64,000 nucleotides of DNA, from NCBI RefSeq assembly GCF_000212415.1, contig NC_015500.1, forward strand, positions 2,976,001 to 3,040,000, written 5' to 3'. The DNA is from Treponema brennaborense DSM 12168 (GTDB lineage Bacteria; Spirochaetota; Spirochaetia; Treponematales; Treponemataceae). This document shows, one piece after another, positions 33,395-41,368 of the stretch. Positions within the stretch are counted from its first letter, which is position 1. Every line of letters begins with the position of its first letter. The notes beneath the pieces were generated by a model. It saw only the letters and a program-made list of their open reading frames with translations. It did not search any database and was not told the origin of the DNA. The translations under genes and the position numbers were made by a program.

Positions 33395-34417
33395 TTACCG
33401 CTGAACACGTCCGGAAGCGTTACCGGCGGCGAGTTTTTCAACTTCGTCTACGGTAACCATATTGTAATCGCCTTCAATCGTATGTTTCAGGCACGAAGCG
33501 GCGACGGCGAATTCGACCGCATCCTGCGTGGATTTACCTTCGAGCAGCGCGTAAATCAGACCGCCGCCGAACGAATCACCGCCGCCGACGCGGTCGACGA
33601 TGTGCATGTGATATTCCTTGCTGAAGCAGTAATCCGTGCCGTCGAACAGAAGCGCCGCCCAATCGTTGTCGTTTGCGGAAATGGAAGTACGCAGCGTGAT
33701 CGCCACTTTTTCAAAACCGAACGTGTCGGCAAGCTGTTTCGCAACGCTTTTATAACCTTCCTTGTCGAGTTTTCCGCCGTAAATATCGGAGTTCGCGGCT
33801 TCAATGCCGAACACGTCTTTTGCGTCTTCTTCGTTTGAAATACACACGTCCACGTATTTGCACAGTTCAGTCATAGCCGTGCGCGCCTGTTCGCGCGTCC
33901 ATAATTTTCCGCGATAGTTCAAATCGCAGGAAATCTTTACGCCCGCTTTTTTGGCGGCTTTGCACGCTTCAAGGCAGACGTTTACCATATTTTGGCCGAG
34001 CGCCGGCGTGATTCCGGTAAAATGAAACCATTCGGCACCTTTGAAAATTTCTTCCCAGTTGAAATCGGCGGAGGAAGCTTCCTGAATCGCCGAATGCGCG
34101 CGATCGTAAATGCACACGCTGCCGCGCTGCGACGCGCCTTTTTCAAGATAATAAATACCGACGCGGTCTCCGCCGCGCGCAATGTGAGCCGTATTCACGC
34201 CGTATCTGCGCAGACTGTTTACCGCCGACTGACCGATCGCATGTTTAGGCAGCTTCGTAACGAAACACGCATCGTAACCGTAGTTTGCCAGCGATACGGC
34301 TACGTTCGCTTCACCGCCGCCGAACGTAGCGCCGAACGAATCGACCTGCTGAAAACGATAATATCCCTGCGGGGCAAGGCGCAGCATCAGTTCACCGAAT
34401 GTAACAACCTTCTTCAT
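33395..34417 (-). CDS. kdgK: 2-keto-3-deoxygluconate kinase (PfkB family)
   Basis: A 340-residue PfkB-type kinase that phosphorylates 2-keto-3-deoxygluconate to KDPG, the step that joins pectin breakdown to the Entner-Doudoroff aldolase. N-terminal motif GELMLRLAPQGYYRFQQVDS with FGGGEANVAVSLANYG; catalytic loop DRVGGGDSFGGGLIYALLEG (PfkB signature 2). The YRF/Q features in the N-terminal region are usual in KdgK. It sits beside GH28 and pectinesterase genes on the same strand, which supports KDG rather than fructose or ribose as substrate. GGGAGA precedes the ATG; it has its own promoter and terminator. Confidence 0.85.
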   Translation of the reverse strand: MKKVVTFGELMLRLAPQGYYRFQQVDSFGATFGGGEANVAVSLANYGYDACFVTKLPKHAIGQSAVNSLRRYGVNTAHIARGGDRVGIYYLEKGASQRGSVCIYDRAHSAIQEASSADFNWEEIFKGAEWFHFTGITPALGQNMVNVCLEACKAAKKAGVKISCDLNYRGKLWTREQARTAMTELCKYVDVCISNEEDAKDVFGIEAANSDIYGGKLDKEGYKSVAKQLADTFGFEKVAITLRTSISANDNDWAALLFDGTDYCFSKEYHMHIVDRVGGGDSFGGGLIYALLEGKSTQDAVEFAVAASCLKHTIEGDYNMVTVDEVEKLAAGNASGRVQR

Positions 34418-34489
34418 ATATGTCTCCCATAAAAATACCGCGTGAGCGGCGCGGCACTGACGTATGCGTATCAGGCCTTCTGTAATTTT

Positions 34490-34518
34490 ATCATAACTCA
34501 AAAAATACGCTTCGTCAA
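34490..34518 (-). promoter_or_regulatory. Predicted kdgK promoter
   Basis: Minus strand TTGACG (34518-34513), 17-base spacer, TATGAT (34495-34490), about 72 bases before the ATG. The rest of the 289-base gap shows no gene. Confidence 0.6.
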
Positions 34519-34706
34519 TACAAAAATGAAACTATATTTCATTTTTAGAAAAACGCGATACGGCACCCCGCAATACGGCAAACCTCTATACTGCAAACCG
34601 CGCAGCGGCGTATTTCGCCGAACGGAATGCAGCCTGTGCGGCGCACTGCACACGAGGAGGCGCGGCGCACAGAAAGACTCTGCACGTCGCGGCGCGGCCG
34701 ATTCCG

Positions 34707-36056
34707 TCACCCGTAAACGAACGGTTCGGAAGGACCTTCTATCCGAACGTTTTCAAAGAGCGCTCCCGGCGCATTTAAAACCCGAAAACTTTTTTCCGCC
34801 ACTTCGGGCAATCCGTAAAACATATCCGAGTTCATCGGCGACTCGGGCGACCGTTCGTCCGTCCGAAACACGCAGTCTTTTATGACCAGATTGCCGACCG
34901 GCGATTCGGGGAGTCCCGCGATAAATCCCGCCGACGCCTTGCAGCCTGAAGCACGGACTCCGGTAATTTCCACATCGTGCACGTGCGGAGTCGAATCGGT
35001 AACCGGCTGCGCGTCGAGCGAAAACAGCGGACTTTTAGGATCGGTTTCACCGCATTTATAGTACATGTTGATCGCAATCGGACACAGATTATCTTCCATA
35101 ACCAGATTACGCAGTTTGACGTCGTATATTTCACCGCCGCGTCCCCGACGCGATTTTATTCTGACTCCGCGATCGGTTCCGGGAAACCGGCAGTTTTCCG
35201 CAAGTACATGCCGAATGCCGGCGGCAGTCTCACTGCCGATGACCATACCGCCGTGCGCGTCGCGCACCGTGCAGCCGCGCACCGTTACGTTTCGCGTCGG
35301 CCTGTTGACGCGAATACCGTCCTCGCCGGAACCGGATTTGAGCGCGATGCCGTCGTCGCCGACGCTCACTTCGCAGTCGACAATCTGCACGTTCGTGCAC
35401 GAATCTATGTCGATACCGTCGGTGTTCGGCGCGTCTTTGGGATTCTGTATCGTTATGCCGCGAACGAGCAGATTGTCGCAGTATACCGGATGTACCGTCC
35501 AAAACGGTGAATTTTCGAGTGTTACCTGTTCCAGCCGGACGTTCGTACAATTATAAAACTGAACGAGCGCCGGCCGCAGAAACTGCACTTCACGACCGCC
35601 GCCGCCGCCGGGCTGCGACCGATATCCGGGATTCAGCGCCGCAAGTTTGCATTCTATCGGCGACTTGGGGCCTCCCTGATCCGCCTTCTGCCAGCGCAAA
35701 TCCCACCACGTATCGCCGGAGCCGTCTATAACACCCTTGCCCGTTACCGTTACGGAGTCGGAATCGGCACAGTACAGGCACGCCTGCATCGCGTAACATT
35801 CCACGCCTTCCCAGCGCGTATACACCGGCGGATACAATTCCGGATCGGGAATAAAACGGAGAACGGCACCTTCTGCAAGATGCAGCGTCATTTTGGCACA
35901 TAATCTGATCGGCCCGGTCTTCCAGATTCCCGCGGGAACGGTCAGCGTGCCGCCCCCCGCTTCGTGCAGTACCGACACCGCTTCTGCAAACGCGGCGGCG
36001 TTATTGTATATTCCATCGGCTTTCGCACCGAAATTTTTCAAATTCAATTCACACAC
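34707..36056 (-). CDS. Polygalacturonase-family glycoside hydrolase (GH28), intracellular
   Basis: A 449-residue right-handed beta-helix enzyme that hydrolyses galacturonan or rhamnogalacturonan oligomers. GH28 signature residues are present: NTD at 211-213, DD at 234-235, HG at 268-269, RIK at 299-301. There is no signal peptide, so it acts on imported oligomers, as exo-acting family members do. GTG at 36056 is chosen because AGGAG lies 7 bases upstream and the family N-terminus (ELNLKNFGAKADG) follows; the ATG 17 codons earlier has no usable RBS. Gly-rich loop GGGGGRE near 150. Pectinesterase is encoded 93 bases upstream, likely in the same operon. Confidence 0.9.
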   Translation of the reverse strand: MCELNLKNFGAKADGIYNNAAAFAEAVSVLHEAGGGTLTVPAGIWKTGPIRLCAKMTLHLAEGAVLRFIPDPELYPPVYTRWEGVECYAMQACLYCADSDSVTVTGKGVIDGSGDTWWDLRWQKADQGGPKSPIECKLAALNPGYRSQPGGGGGREVQFLRPALVQFYNCTNVRLEQVTLENSPFWTVHPVYCDNLLVRGITIQNPKDAPNTDGIDIDSCTNVQIVDCEVSVGDDGIALKSGSGEDGIRVNRPTRNVTVRGCTVRDAHGGMVIGSETAAGIRHVLAENCRFPGTDRGVRIKSRRGRGGEIYDVKLRNLVMEDNLCPIAINMYYKCGETDPKSPLFSLDAQPVTDSTPHVHDVEITGVRASGCKASAGFIAGLPESPVGNLVIKDCVFRTDERSPESPMNSDMFYGLPEVAEKSFRVLNAPGALFENVRIEGPSEPFVYG

Positions 36057-36149
36057 TATGTTACTCCTGCATTGCACAACAATCACATCTTTCCTATTTT
36101 CAGGCATAATCCTTCAGAAAACAAGAAATTAAATTGTACTATTTTTGGA

Positions 36150-37235
36150 CTATTCCGACCGTACGGCAGACGCAAGCGGAGTGTCCTTTACGATCCGTTC
36201 GCAGTCGCGGTAAAAAAGCCCGTATTCGACCGCAGACAGCACGTATCCGGCTTTATGACGGAAGCGGACGTCCGCCGGTTTTATGCTGCCGTCGGGATAC
36301 GCGATTTTTGTTCCGTATTCACGCCAGCCGGTGAGCGCCGTTCCGCGTTCGGGATAAACGGCACGACCGCCGTCGTCCGTCCAAAACGCCGCGTCGTACC
36401 CGCTGTCAACCGTGCAATTGATGAGCGCCACGCTGTCCCAGCGATCGGCGGATGCCGCCGAACCCGTGCCGCTTGTCCGGGCGATATACACCGGAGATGT
36501 CGGACGCGGATCGACCGAAAATTTACAGTTCAAAAACACGAAGCCGGGTTTTCCGGCAAGCGTGCGTGCCTGCAGTACGTATGCCGGAAGATCCTCGCCG
36601 CGATTGTCCTGCCGGGTGTGCAGCGTACATTCCTCGAATAACGTAAGATTGTTGTAGCCCCACACGTAATCGATGTCGCCGGTAACGTAGCAGCGGTAAA
36701 ACCGGCTGAATCCTTTAACGTGGATCGTATCCTGACGGCTCATAAACTGCATGTTTTCCGCAACAAGCACGCCGTTCTGATTATGAAAACAGAACGCTTC
36801 CGCCTGATTGCCGAGTGCTTCATCCGGCGACGTTTTTACGTGCGTATTTTCAAGCGTAAAATTTTTCAGAGAAACGAACGTCGCCTTCGGCCCGACGGTA
36901 AAGAGCGCGCGGTTTTCCGTGTCTTTACGGAAGGCTTCACAATTTTCCGCCCGCACCGCGCACGCCGCGCTGCACGTCTGCGCTCCGTTCGGCCCATTCA
37001 TGAAAAGCGAATTTGGTTCGTCGTAACGCAGGATTTCCCGATATTCGCCCGCCGCCAAATGCAGCGTGAACGGTTCGGACGCGGACGCACCGCCGCTACG
37101 ACCGATACCGCCGTTGTACGCCGCAATATATGTAAACGCATTTTGAATACCGTATATCGTCAATTTATCCGCCGCCCGGAAAGGCATCGCCGCGGCGTTC
37201 TTTTCCGTAAGCGGAAAAACGTATAAGTCTATCAT
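36150..37235 (-). CDS. Pectinesterase (CE8), intracellular
   Basis: A 361-residue beta-helix enzyme that removes methyl esters from galacturonate chains. The catalytic motif QDT is at 168-170, and GDIDYVWG at 186-193 stands for the usual GxVDFIFG with the second catalytic Asp at 189. No signal peptide, so it should de-esterify short imported oligomers before the GH28 enzyme cuts them. The start at 37235 fits the beta-helix N-terminus, though the RBS (AAAGGT) is weak and far. Head of the pair pectinesterase-GH28. Confidence 0.88.
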   Translation of the reverse strand: MIDLYVFPLTEKNAAAMPFRAADKLTIYGIQNAFTYIAAYNGGIGRSGGASASEPFTLHLAAGEYREILRYDEPNSLFMNGPNGAQTCSAACAVRAENCEAFRKDTENRALFTVGPKATFVSLKNFTLENTHVKTSPDEALGNQAEAFCFHNQNGVLVAENMQFMSRQDTIHVKGFSRFYRCYVTGDIDYVWGYNNLTLFEECTLHTRQDNRGEDLPAYVLQARTLAGKPGFVFLNCKFSVDPRPTSPVYIARTSGTGSAASADRWDSVALINCTVDSGYDAAFWTDDGGRAVYPERGTALTGWREYGTKIAYPDGSIKPADVRFRHKAGYVLSAVEYGLFYRDCERIVKDTPLASAVRSE

Positions 37236-37341
37236 ACGGTAAGTATACCTTTTTTGGAAACGGTACGCAGTGTACTGTTCCGTCGCCTTTTTGTCTTATT
37301 GCGGGAAAACGGGAAGAGTGCTAATCACGATACGAAAGATG

Positions 37342-37350
37342 TGATATAAT
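37342..37350 (+). promoter_or_regulatory. Extended -10 promoter of the GIY-YIG gene
   Basis: TGa-TATAAT (37342-37350), 16 bases before the ATG, with GGGAG as RBS. No -35 match. Confidence 0.45.
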
Positions 37351-37366
37351 AAAAAGGGAGCATATT

Positions 37367-38260
37367 ATGGCGGGAAAAACGATAAAACTATATATCACAG
37401 GTGATGAGCAGAAAAACCTCAAATCAGCAGAACTGAGTAATTGGACTGGTAAAGCATATATCGGCGAAAGAAAACATGTTCCAGCTATTCTAAAAATAGA
37501 AGAAATATCGAATCCGGGTATTTACTTTCTTATTAATCAAGAGCAAAACAGTATACAAAAAACTATATATATCGGTGAAGCTGATGAAGTAAATACAAGA
37601 TTGAAGAATCACATAACAGGAAAAGATTGGTGGGATTCTTTTGTCGTGTTTATAAGTAAAGACGCCAATCTCACTAAAGCACATGTCAGATACTTGGAAA
37701 AACGTTTTTACCAAATTGCAAAAGCTAATACGACGGCGTTTAATCTCCGAAATCTTACCGAACCGCCGGGATCAAAACTACCATATTGTGATATCGATGA
37801 TTTAGAAGAATACTTAAATAATATGATATTCATTTTGCAAAATCTCGGATTATTGGATTTTGCAAAAACAGATGAAATCGAAACGCCAAAAGAAGACAAT
37901 ACGAACATATTTTATATTGCATTAACGGCTGAAAGAACCGATCAATCAGGGAATCAATTAAAAGGAATGTTGCAAATAACAAAATCAGGATATAGATTAC
38001 TAAAAGGATCATATATCGAAAAAAATGAAAGAGAAAGTTTTAAAAATCATTGTTATTATCCGTTACGCAAAAAAATAGAAACGGAAAGGGTATTTAAAAA
38101 TTGCGATTATGAAGGGGTCTACATTCTTGATAAAGATATCGATTTTAATTCATCTTCTGCAGCAGCGTCCATTGTCAAAGCGAGGGCAACAAATGGTCCG
38201 AAAGAGTGGAAACTGCAAAATGGAATGACTCTGGATGCATGGGAAACAAAAGAATTCTAG
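37367..38260 (+). CDS. GIY-YIG nuclease-domain protein with C-terminal DUF4357
   Basis: A 297-residue protein. Residues about 48-120 hold a GIY-YIG fold: GIYFLI, then TIYIGEADEVNTRLKNH with the catalytic Arg in TRL and a later Glu in VRYLEKRFY. The C-terminal 60 residues match DUF4357 (SSAAASIVKARATNGPKEWK). The gene is strikingly AT-rich compared with the pectin genes on both sides, which suggests horizontal gain. Proteins of this build are found near restriction and mobile loci; the substrate is unknown. RBS GGGAG; possible co-transcription with the flavodoxin gene 28 bases downstream. Confidence 0.85.
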   Translation: MAGKTIKLYITGDEQKNLKSAELSNWTGKAYIGERKHVPAILKIEEISNPGIYFLINQEQNSIQKTIYIGEADEVNTRLKNHITGKDWWDSFVVFISKDANLTKAHVRYLEKRFYQIAKANTTAFNLRNLTEPPGSKLPYCDIDDLEEYLNNMIFILQNLGLLDFAKTDEIETPKEDNTNIFYIALTAERTDQSGNQLKGMLQITKSGYRLLKGSYIEKNERESFKNHCYYPLRKKIETERVFKNCDYEGVYILDKDIDFNSSSAAASIVKARATNGPKEWKLQNGMTLDAWETKEF

Positions 38261-38288
38261 TTAAAATATTAGTATGAAAGGAGCCACC

Positions 38289-38795
38289 ATGAACGTTCTC
38301 GTAGTTTATCAAAGCAACACCGGATTTACCGCGCAATACGCCGAATGGATCGCGCAGGCGCTCGGCGGCGAAGCCAAACCGCTGAAACAAGTGACGGCAT
38401 CCGAAATATCCGCAGCCGGTATGGTGATATACGGAGGCTGGATTTTCGGCAACATGATATCGGGACTGAATAAAATGACCGGACGCGGCTGTAAACCGGC
38501 AGCCGTTTTCGCCGTGGGAGCAACGCCCGCAAGCGAACGAATCTCGCAGGCAATAACGGAAACGAACAAACTCGGCGACACGCCGTTTTTTTATCTGGAA
38601 GGCGGGTTTCGGACGGACAAACTTTCATTTTTCCAGAAGATACTGCTCAAAATGGTAAAAAAAATGGCTGCACAAAAAGAAAACAAAACGGAACAGGATT
38701 TGTTCATGGAGCAAACGCTGGGAACGTCTTTTGACCGTTCGGATAAAAAAACGATTGAACCGCTCGTAACCTACTGCAAAGGCCTGAACGGATAA
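38289..38795 (+). CDS. Flavodoxin-domain protein
   Basis: A 168-residue FMN-binding protein of the flavodoxin / protoporphyrinogen oxidase HemG-like fold. Phosphate loop YQSNTGFTAQYAEWIA (residues 6-21) and a second FMN loop region IYGGWIFGNMISGLNKM. AAGGAG precedes the ATG at 38289. The length fits HemG-like rather than classical flavodoxins, but no haem gene is near, so the reductase partner is unknown. Confidence 0.85.
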   Translation: MNVLVVYQSNTGFTAQYAEWIAQALGGEAKPLKQVTASEISAAGMVIYGGWIFGNMISGLNKMTGRGCKPAAVFAVGATPASERISQAITETNKLGDTPFFYLEGGFRTDKLSFFQKILLKMVKKMAAQKENKTEQDLFMEQTLGTSFDRSDKKTIEPLVTYCKGLNG

Positions 38796-38950
38796 AAAAT
38801 TCACGCGAACATTTCCCATTATTTACATTTTCTTTATTATTAAAAAAATAATTAGTTCTTTTTTGTAATATTTAGTTTTTTTTTGGTATTTTATGGTTTT
38901 CAAGAAAATATAATATATTCTTTATATCACAATAACGTAGGGAGACGTTT
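38796..38950 (+). promoter_or_regulatory. AT-rich promoter region of the LipL32-family gene
   Basis: 155 bases with long A and T runs, including T8 at 38877-38884. Candidate -10 boxes are TATAAT (38909-38914) and TATATT (38914-38919); no good -35 is present. The composition suggests a strong UP-like promoter. Confidence 0.4.
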
Positions 38951-39679
38951 ATGAAAAAAGTTTTGATCACTGCACTTGCCGCAGCCGTATTTTTTACGGC
39001 AGGCTGCAAATCGGCAACCCTGAAAACCGATTCGGAATTACCGATCTTCGGTACGGATGCGGAAAAAACTTCCGCGGGCGGCAAAAAAATATGTATTCCG
39101 TACGCAGACGTAACGGGTTATTACGGATACGTAAGTTCCGGATCGTTACCGGACGAAGTCGCCAATGGCAAAAATATACGCTATTTATATTTATGGCTGC
39201 CGTTCACCGTCCCGGAACTCGGCGTCAGGATGGCATCCCCGGCAGTGGGAATTCCGGCGGAAAAAGACTTCGTTGAGAACACATGGGAAACGGACGCCCA
39301 AAACAACCGGTTGTACTTTGATCCGTGGATCCGCCTGGAACGGGCGGTGGATATTATCGACCTGGAAGACATTCCGTCCAGAATCAATTCCACTAAATGG
39401 CTTACGTACGGCACAAACGACGACAATCCGGAAATGCCCGCGAATCCTGCCGGCAAAAAATACAATTCACTGCTGCGGATCTCAAACGATCCGAGAAATC
39501 CGGCGAAAGCTTTAATTCGCGGACTGTACCGAATCGGATTTACCTGCTACAAAACGGGAGACGTACAAGGATCTTTTATCGTGCAAGTCGGAGCGCCGGT
39601 CAAACTGGCCGGCGCCGTTATGGTAAAAGAGAAGACTTCCCTTTTACCCGCTATTCAGGCTGCGGAAAGTGCGGAATAA
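38951..39679 (+). CDS. LipL32-family surface lipoprotein
   Basis: A 242-residue lipoprotein: signal peptide with lipobox FTAGC (Cys19), then a jelly-roll domain. It matches Leptospira LipL32 along its whole length as I remember that sequence: YADVTGYYGYVSSG, YLYLWLPFTVPELGVRMASP, YFDPWIRLERA, KYNSLLRI and RGLYRIGFTCYKTGDVQGSF all have direct counterparts in order. The acidic calcium-binding stretch of LipL32 is reduced to TNDDNPEMP. LipL32 is the major outer-membrane lipoprotein of pathogenic Leptospira and binds matrix proteins, though it is dispensable there. GGGAG RBS, AT-rich promoter and own terminator suggest high expression. Confidence 0.85.
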   Translation: MKKVLITALAAAVFFTAGCKSATLKTDSELPIFGTDAEKTSAGGKKICIPYADVTGYYGYVSSGSLPDEVANGKNIRYLYLWLPFTVPELGVRMASPAVGIPAEKDFVENTWETDAQNNRLYFDPWIRLERAVDIIDLEDIPSRINSTKWLTYGTNDDNPEMPANPAGKKYNSLLRISNDPRNPAKALIRGLYRIGFTCYKTGDVQGSFIVQVGAPVKLAGAVMVKEKTSLLPAIQAAESAE

Positions 39680-39756
39680 TTCCGTTCCGAACCAACCACC
39701 GAAGATCACTGAAGGCAGCCGGACAGTACATATCGGCCGCGCTGCCTGACGCTGCC

Positions 39757-39805
39757 GGGCAAGTGATTCGGCACACCGCCGCTCGGATCAGTTGCCCATT
39801 TTTTT
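39757..39805 (+). terminator. Intrinsic terminator of the LipL32-family gene
   Basis: GGGCAA-g-TGAT pairs with ATCA-g-TTGCCC (39757-39797), followed by seven T. The T-run reaches the stop codon of the convergent pectate lyase gene. Confidence 0.8.
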
Positions 39806-41150
39806 AACGCACGACCGGCAGAATGCCGGCACCTGCGTTCGCTTTTATAAACGCAGGCAGTGTGTCGGCGTCCGCCGCTTCATACCGATACGGAACGCTG
39901 AACGGTGCGGCGGCGAGCGTTGCGAACTGATCCGTACGCCCTTTATTTGCAGAATTATCGCTGTCGCCGGCAGCAAAAAGGCTGCCTTTCGCGCTCGTCC
40001 CCGTCGCTCCCGAATACGAATATTTTATATTGCACCCAAAACAGTTCTTTTCGGCATACACGGCCGCATTCTTTCGGACGCCGATTGCGTACGAATTCGC
40101 ATACGAGGCGGAATCCGCGTCGTAATAATTGTTGAAAATATGGATGTTCGTCATGCGTACCATCGGCAGCCGCTGTACGCAATTATAATAATAGTTGTGG
40201 TGCAGCGTTACCGTCCGCGTTACGGACAGGCTCTCGGAATCGGAGGAACCGATGAGCATCGTTTTATCGTGATTCATGAATTTGCAATACGAAACGGTGA
40301 TATTCCGACTGTTTCCCTTTATATCGCACAGTCCGTCGTACGTCTGCCATTTGACGCCCGGAGTCCCGCTTCCGGTCTTTACCTTATTAAAGTTGCTGAA
40401 AGAATCGGCGAACGTGCAACGATCGATCCAGATGTTCGAACTTGTCCCCTGAATGCAGATTCCGTCGTACTCCGCGTTAAAGCCGTCGTTCTTTTCCATA
40501 TCGGGAAACGGATCGTATGCATCCCGAATCGTCATATTGCGTACGGCTATATTCGACACACCGGATATGCTGATCGTACCGCCGGCGATACCTGAGTCGG
40601 AAGTCAAACCGATAAGAGTCGTATTGGACGCGACGGAAAGCTGTATCTGTGCTTTCCACGCCTTCGACAACGCAGCCTGATATCCGGCCAACGCCGAATC
40701 CGAAGAACCGTCGGCCGAATCTTTGCAAGACGCCGCGTACGCAGTTCGCCAGGAAGCGTACGTCGAATACAAGCCGTCGGTCTTTTCCGCAATAAGCGCA
40801 TCCAGTCCCGCCGTACTGTCGTCGTATACGGAAGGCAGCATTCCGCCGCTCATATCGATCATACCGTCGACGTAAATTACTTTACCGCCGGATTTTGCCG
40901 CGGCTATCAGGGCGGCGCGGTCGGATACGGTAACCGCGCTTCCGCCGTATCCGCCGAAATTCGACTTTGCTCCTACCGAAGCCCAGCCGGTCGGCGCGTC
41001 GGACGCACGGATTTCCACCGAAACGACGGTGCCGCCGCTTTCCGCATCGTTCGCCGCCTCCAACTGAACGCAGCCGATGCAAAACAGCGCGGCGCATACT
41101 GCAAAGAACACTCCCTGACCGTGCATGATTATTTTCCGTAACCGACTCAT
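39804..41150 (-). CDS. Pectate lyase (PL1), lipoprotein
   Basis: A 448-residue exported enzyme that cuts de-esterified pectin by beta-elimination with calcium. Lipoprotein-type signal ending FCIGC (Cys27, relaxed spirochaetal lipobox). Beta-helix with PL1 signatures: IWIDRCTFAD, DGLCDIKGNSRNITVSYC and HHNYYYNCVQRLPMVR, where RxPxxR holds the catalytic arginine. An insertion rich in Ala/Ser (residues about 105-150) precedes the helix core. AGGAG precedes the ATG. Likely works at the cell surface with the lipoprotein pectinesterase encoded just upstream. Confidence 0.92.
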   Translation of the reverse strand: MSRLRKIIMHGQGVFFAVCAALFCIGCVQLEAANDAESGGTVVSVEIRASDAPTGWASVGAKSNFGGYGGSAVTVSDRAALIAAAKSGGKVIYVDGMIDMSGGMLPSVYDDSTAGLDALIAEKTDGLYSTYASWRTAYAASCKDSADGSSDSALAGYQAALSKAWKAQIQLSVASNTTLIGLTSDSGIAGGTISISGVSNIAVRNMTIRDAYDPFPDMEKNDGFNAEYDGICIQGTSSNIWIDRCTFADSFSNFNKVKTGSGTPGVKWQTYDGLCDIKGNSRNITVSYCKFMNHDKTMLIGSSDSESLSVTRTVTLHHNYYYNCVQRLPMVRMTNIHIFNNYYDADSASYANSYAIGVRKNAAVYAEKNCFGCNIKYSYSGATGTSAKGSLFAAGDSDNSANKGRTDQFATLAAAPFSVPYRYEAADADTLPAFIKANAGAGILPVVR

Positions 41151-41368
41151 ATTATACTCCTCGTATTTTCAATTCCATAATAGAAGAATTCCGTTGTGTT
41201 ATGCAGACATATTTTTGTAATAAAAAAACCGATTTATGGAACGGACGACCGTACGGGAGGAGCCGATGGCGGCGGCGTTTTATTGCACACCGCACACCAC
41301 CGCCCGGGAACTGCGCATATCGGTAATACGCGGATCGGGAACTGCACGCGGACCGATACCCGCGCCTT

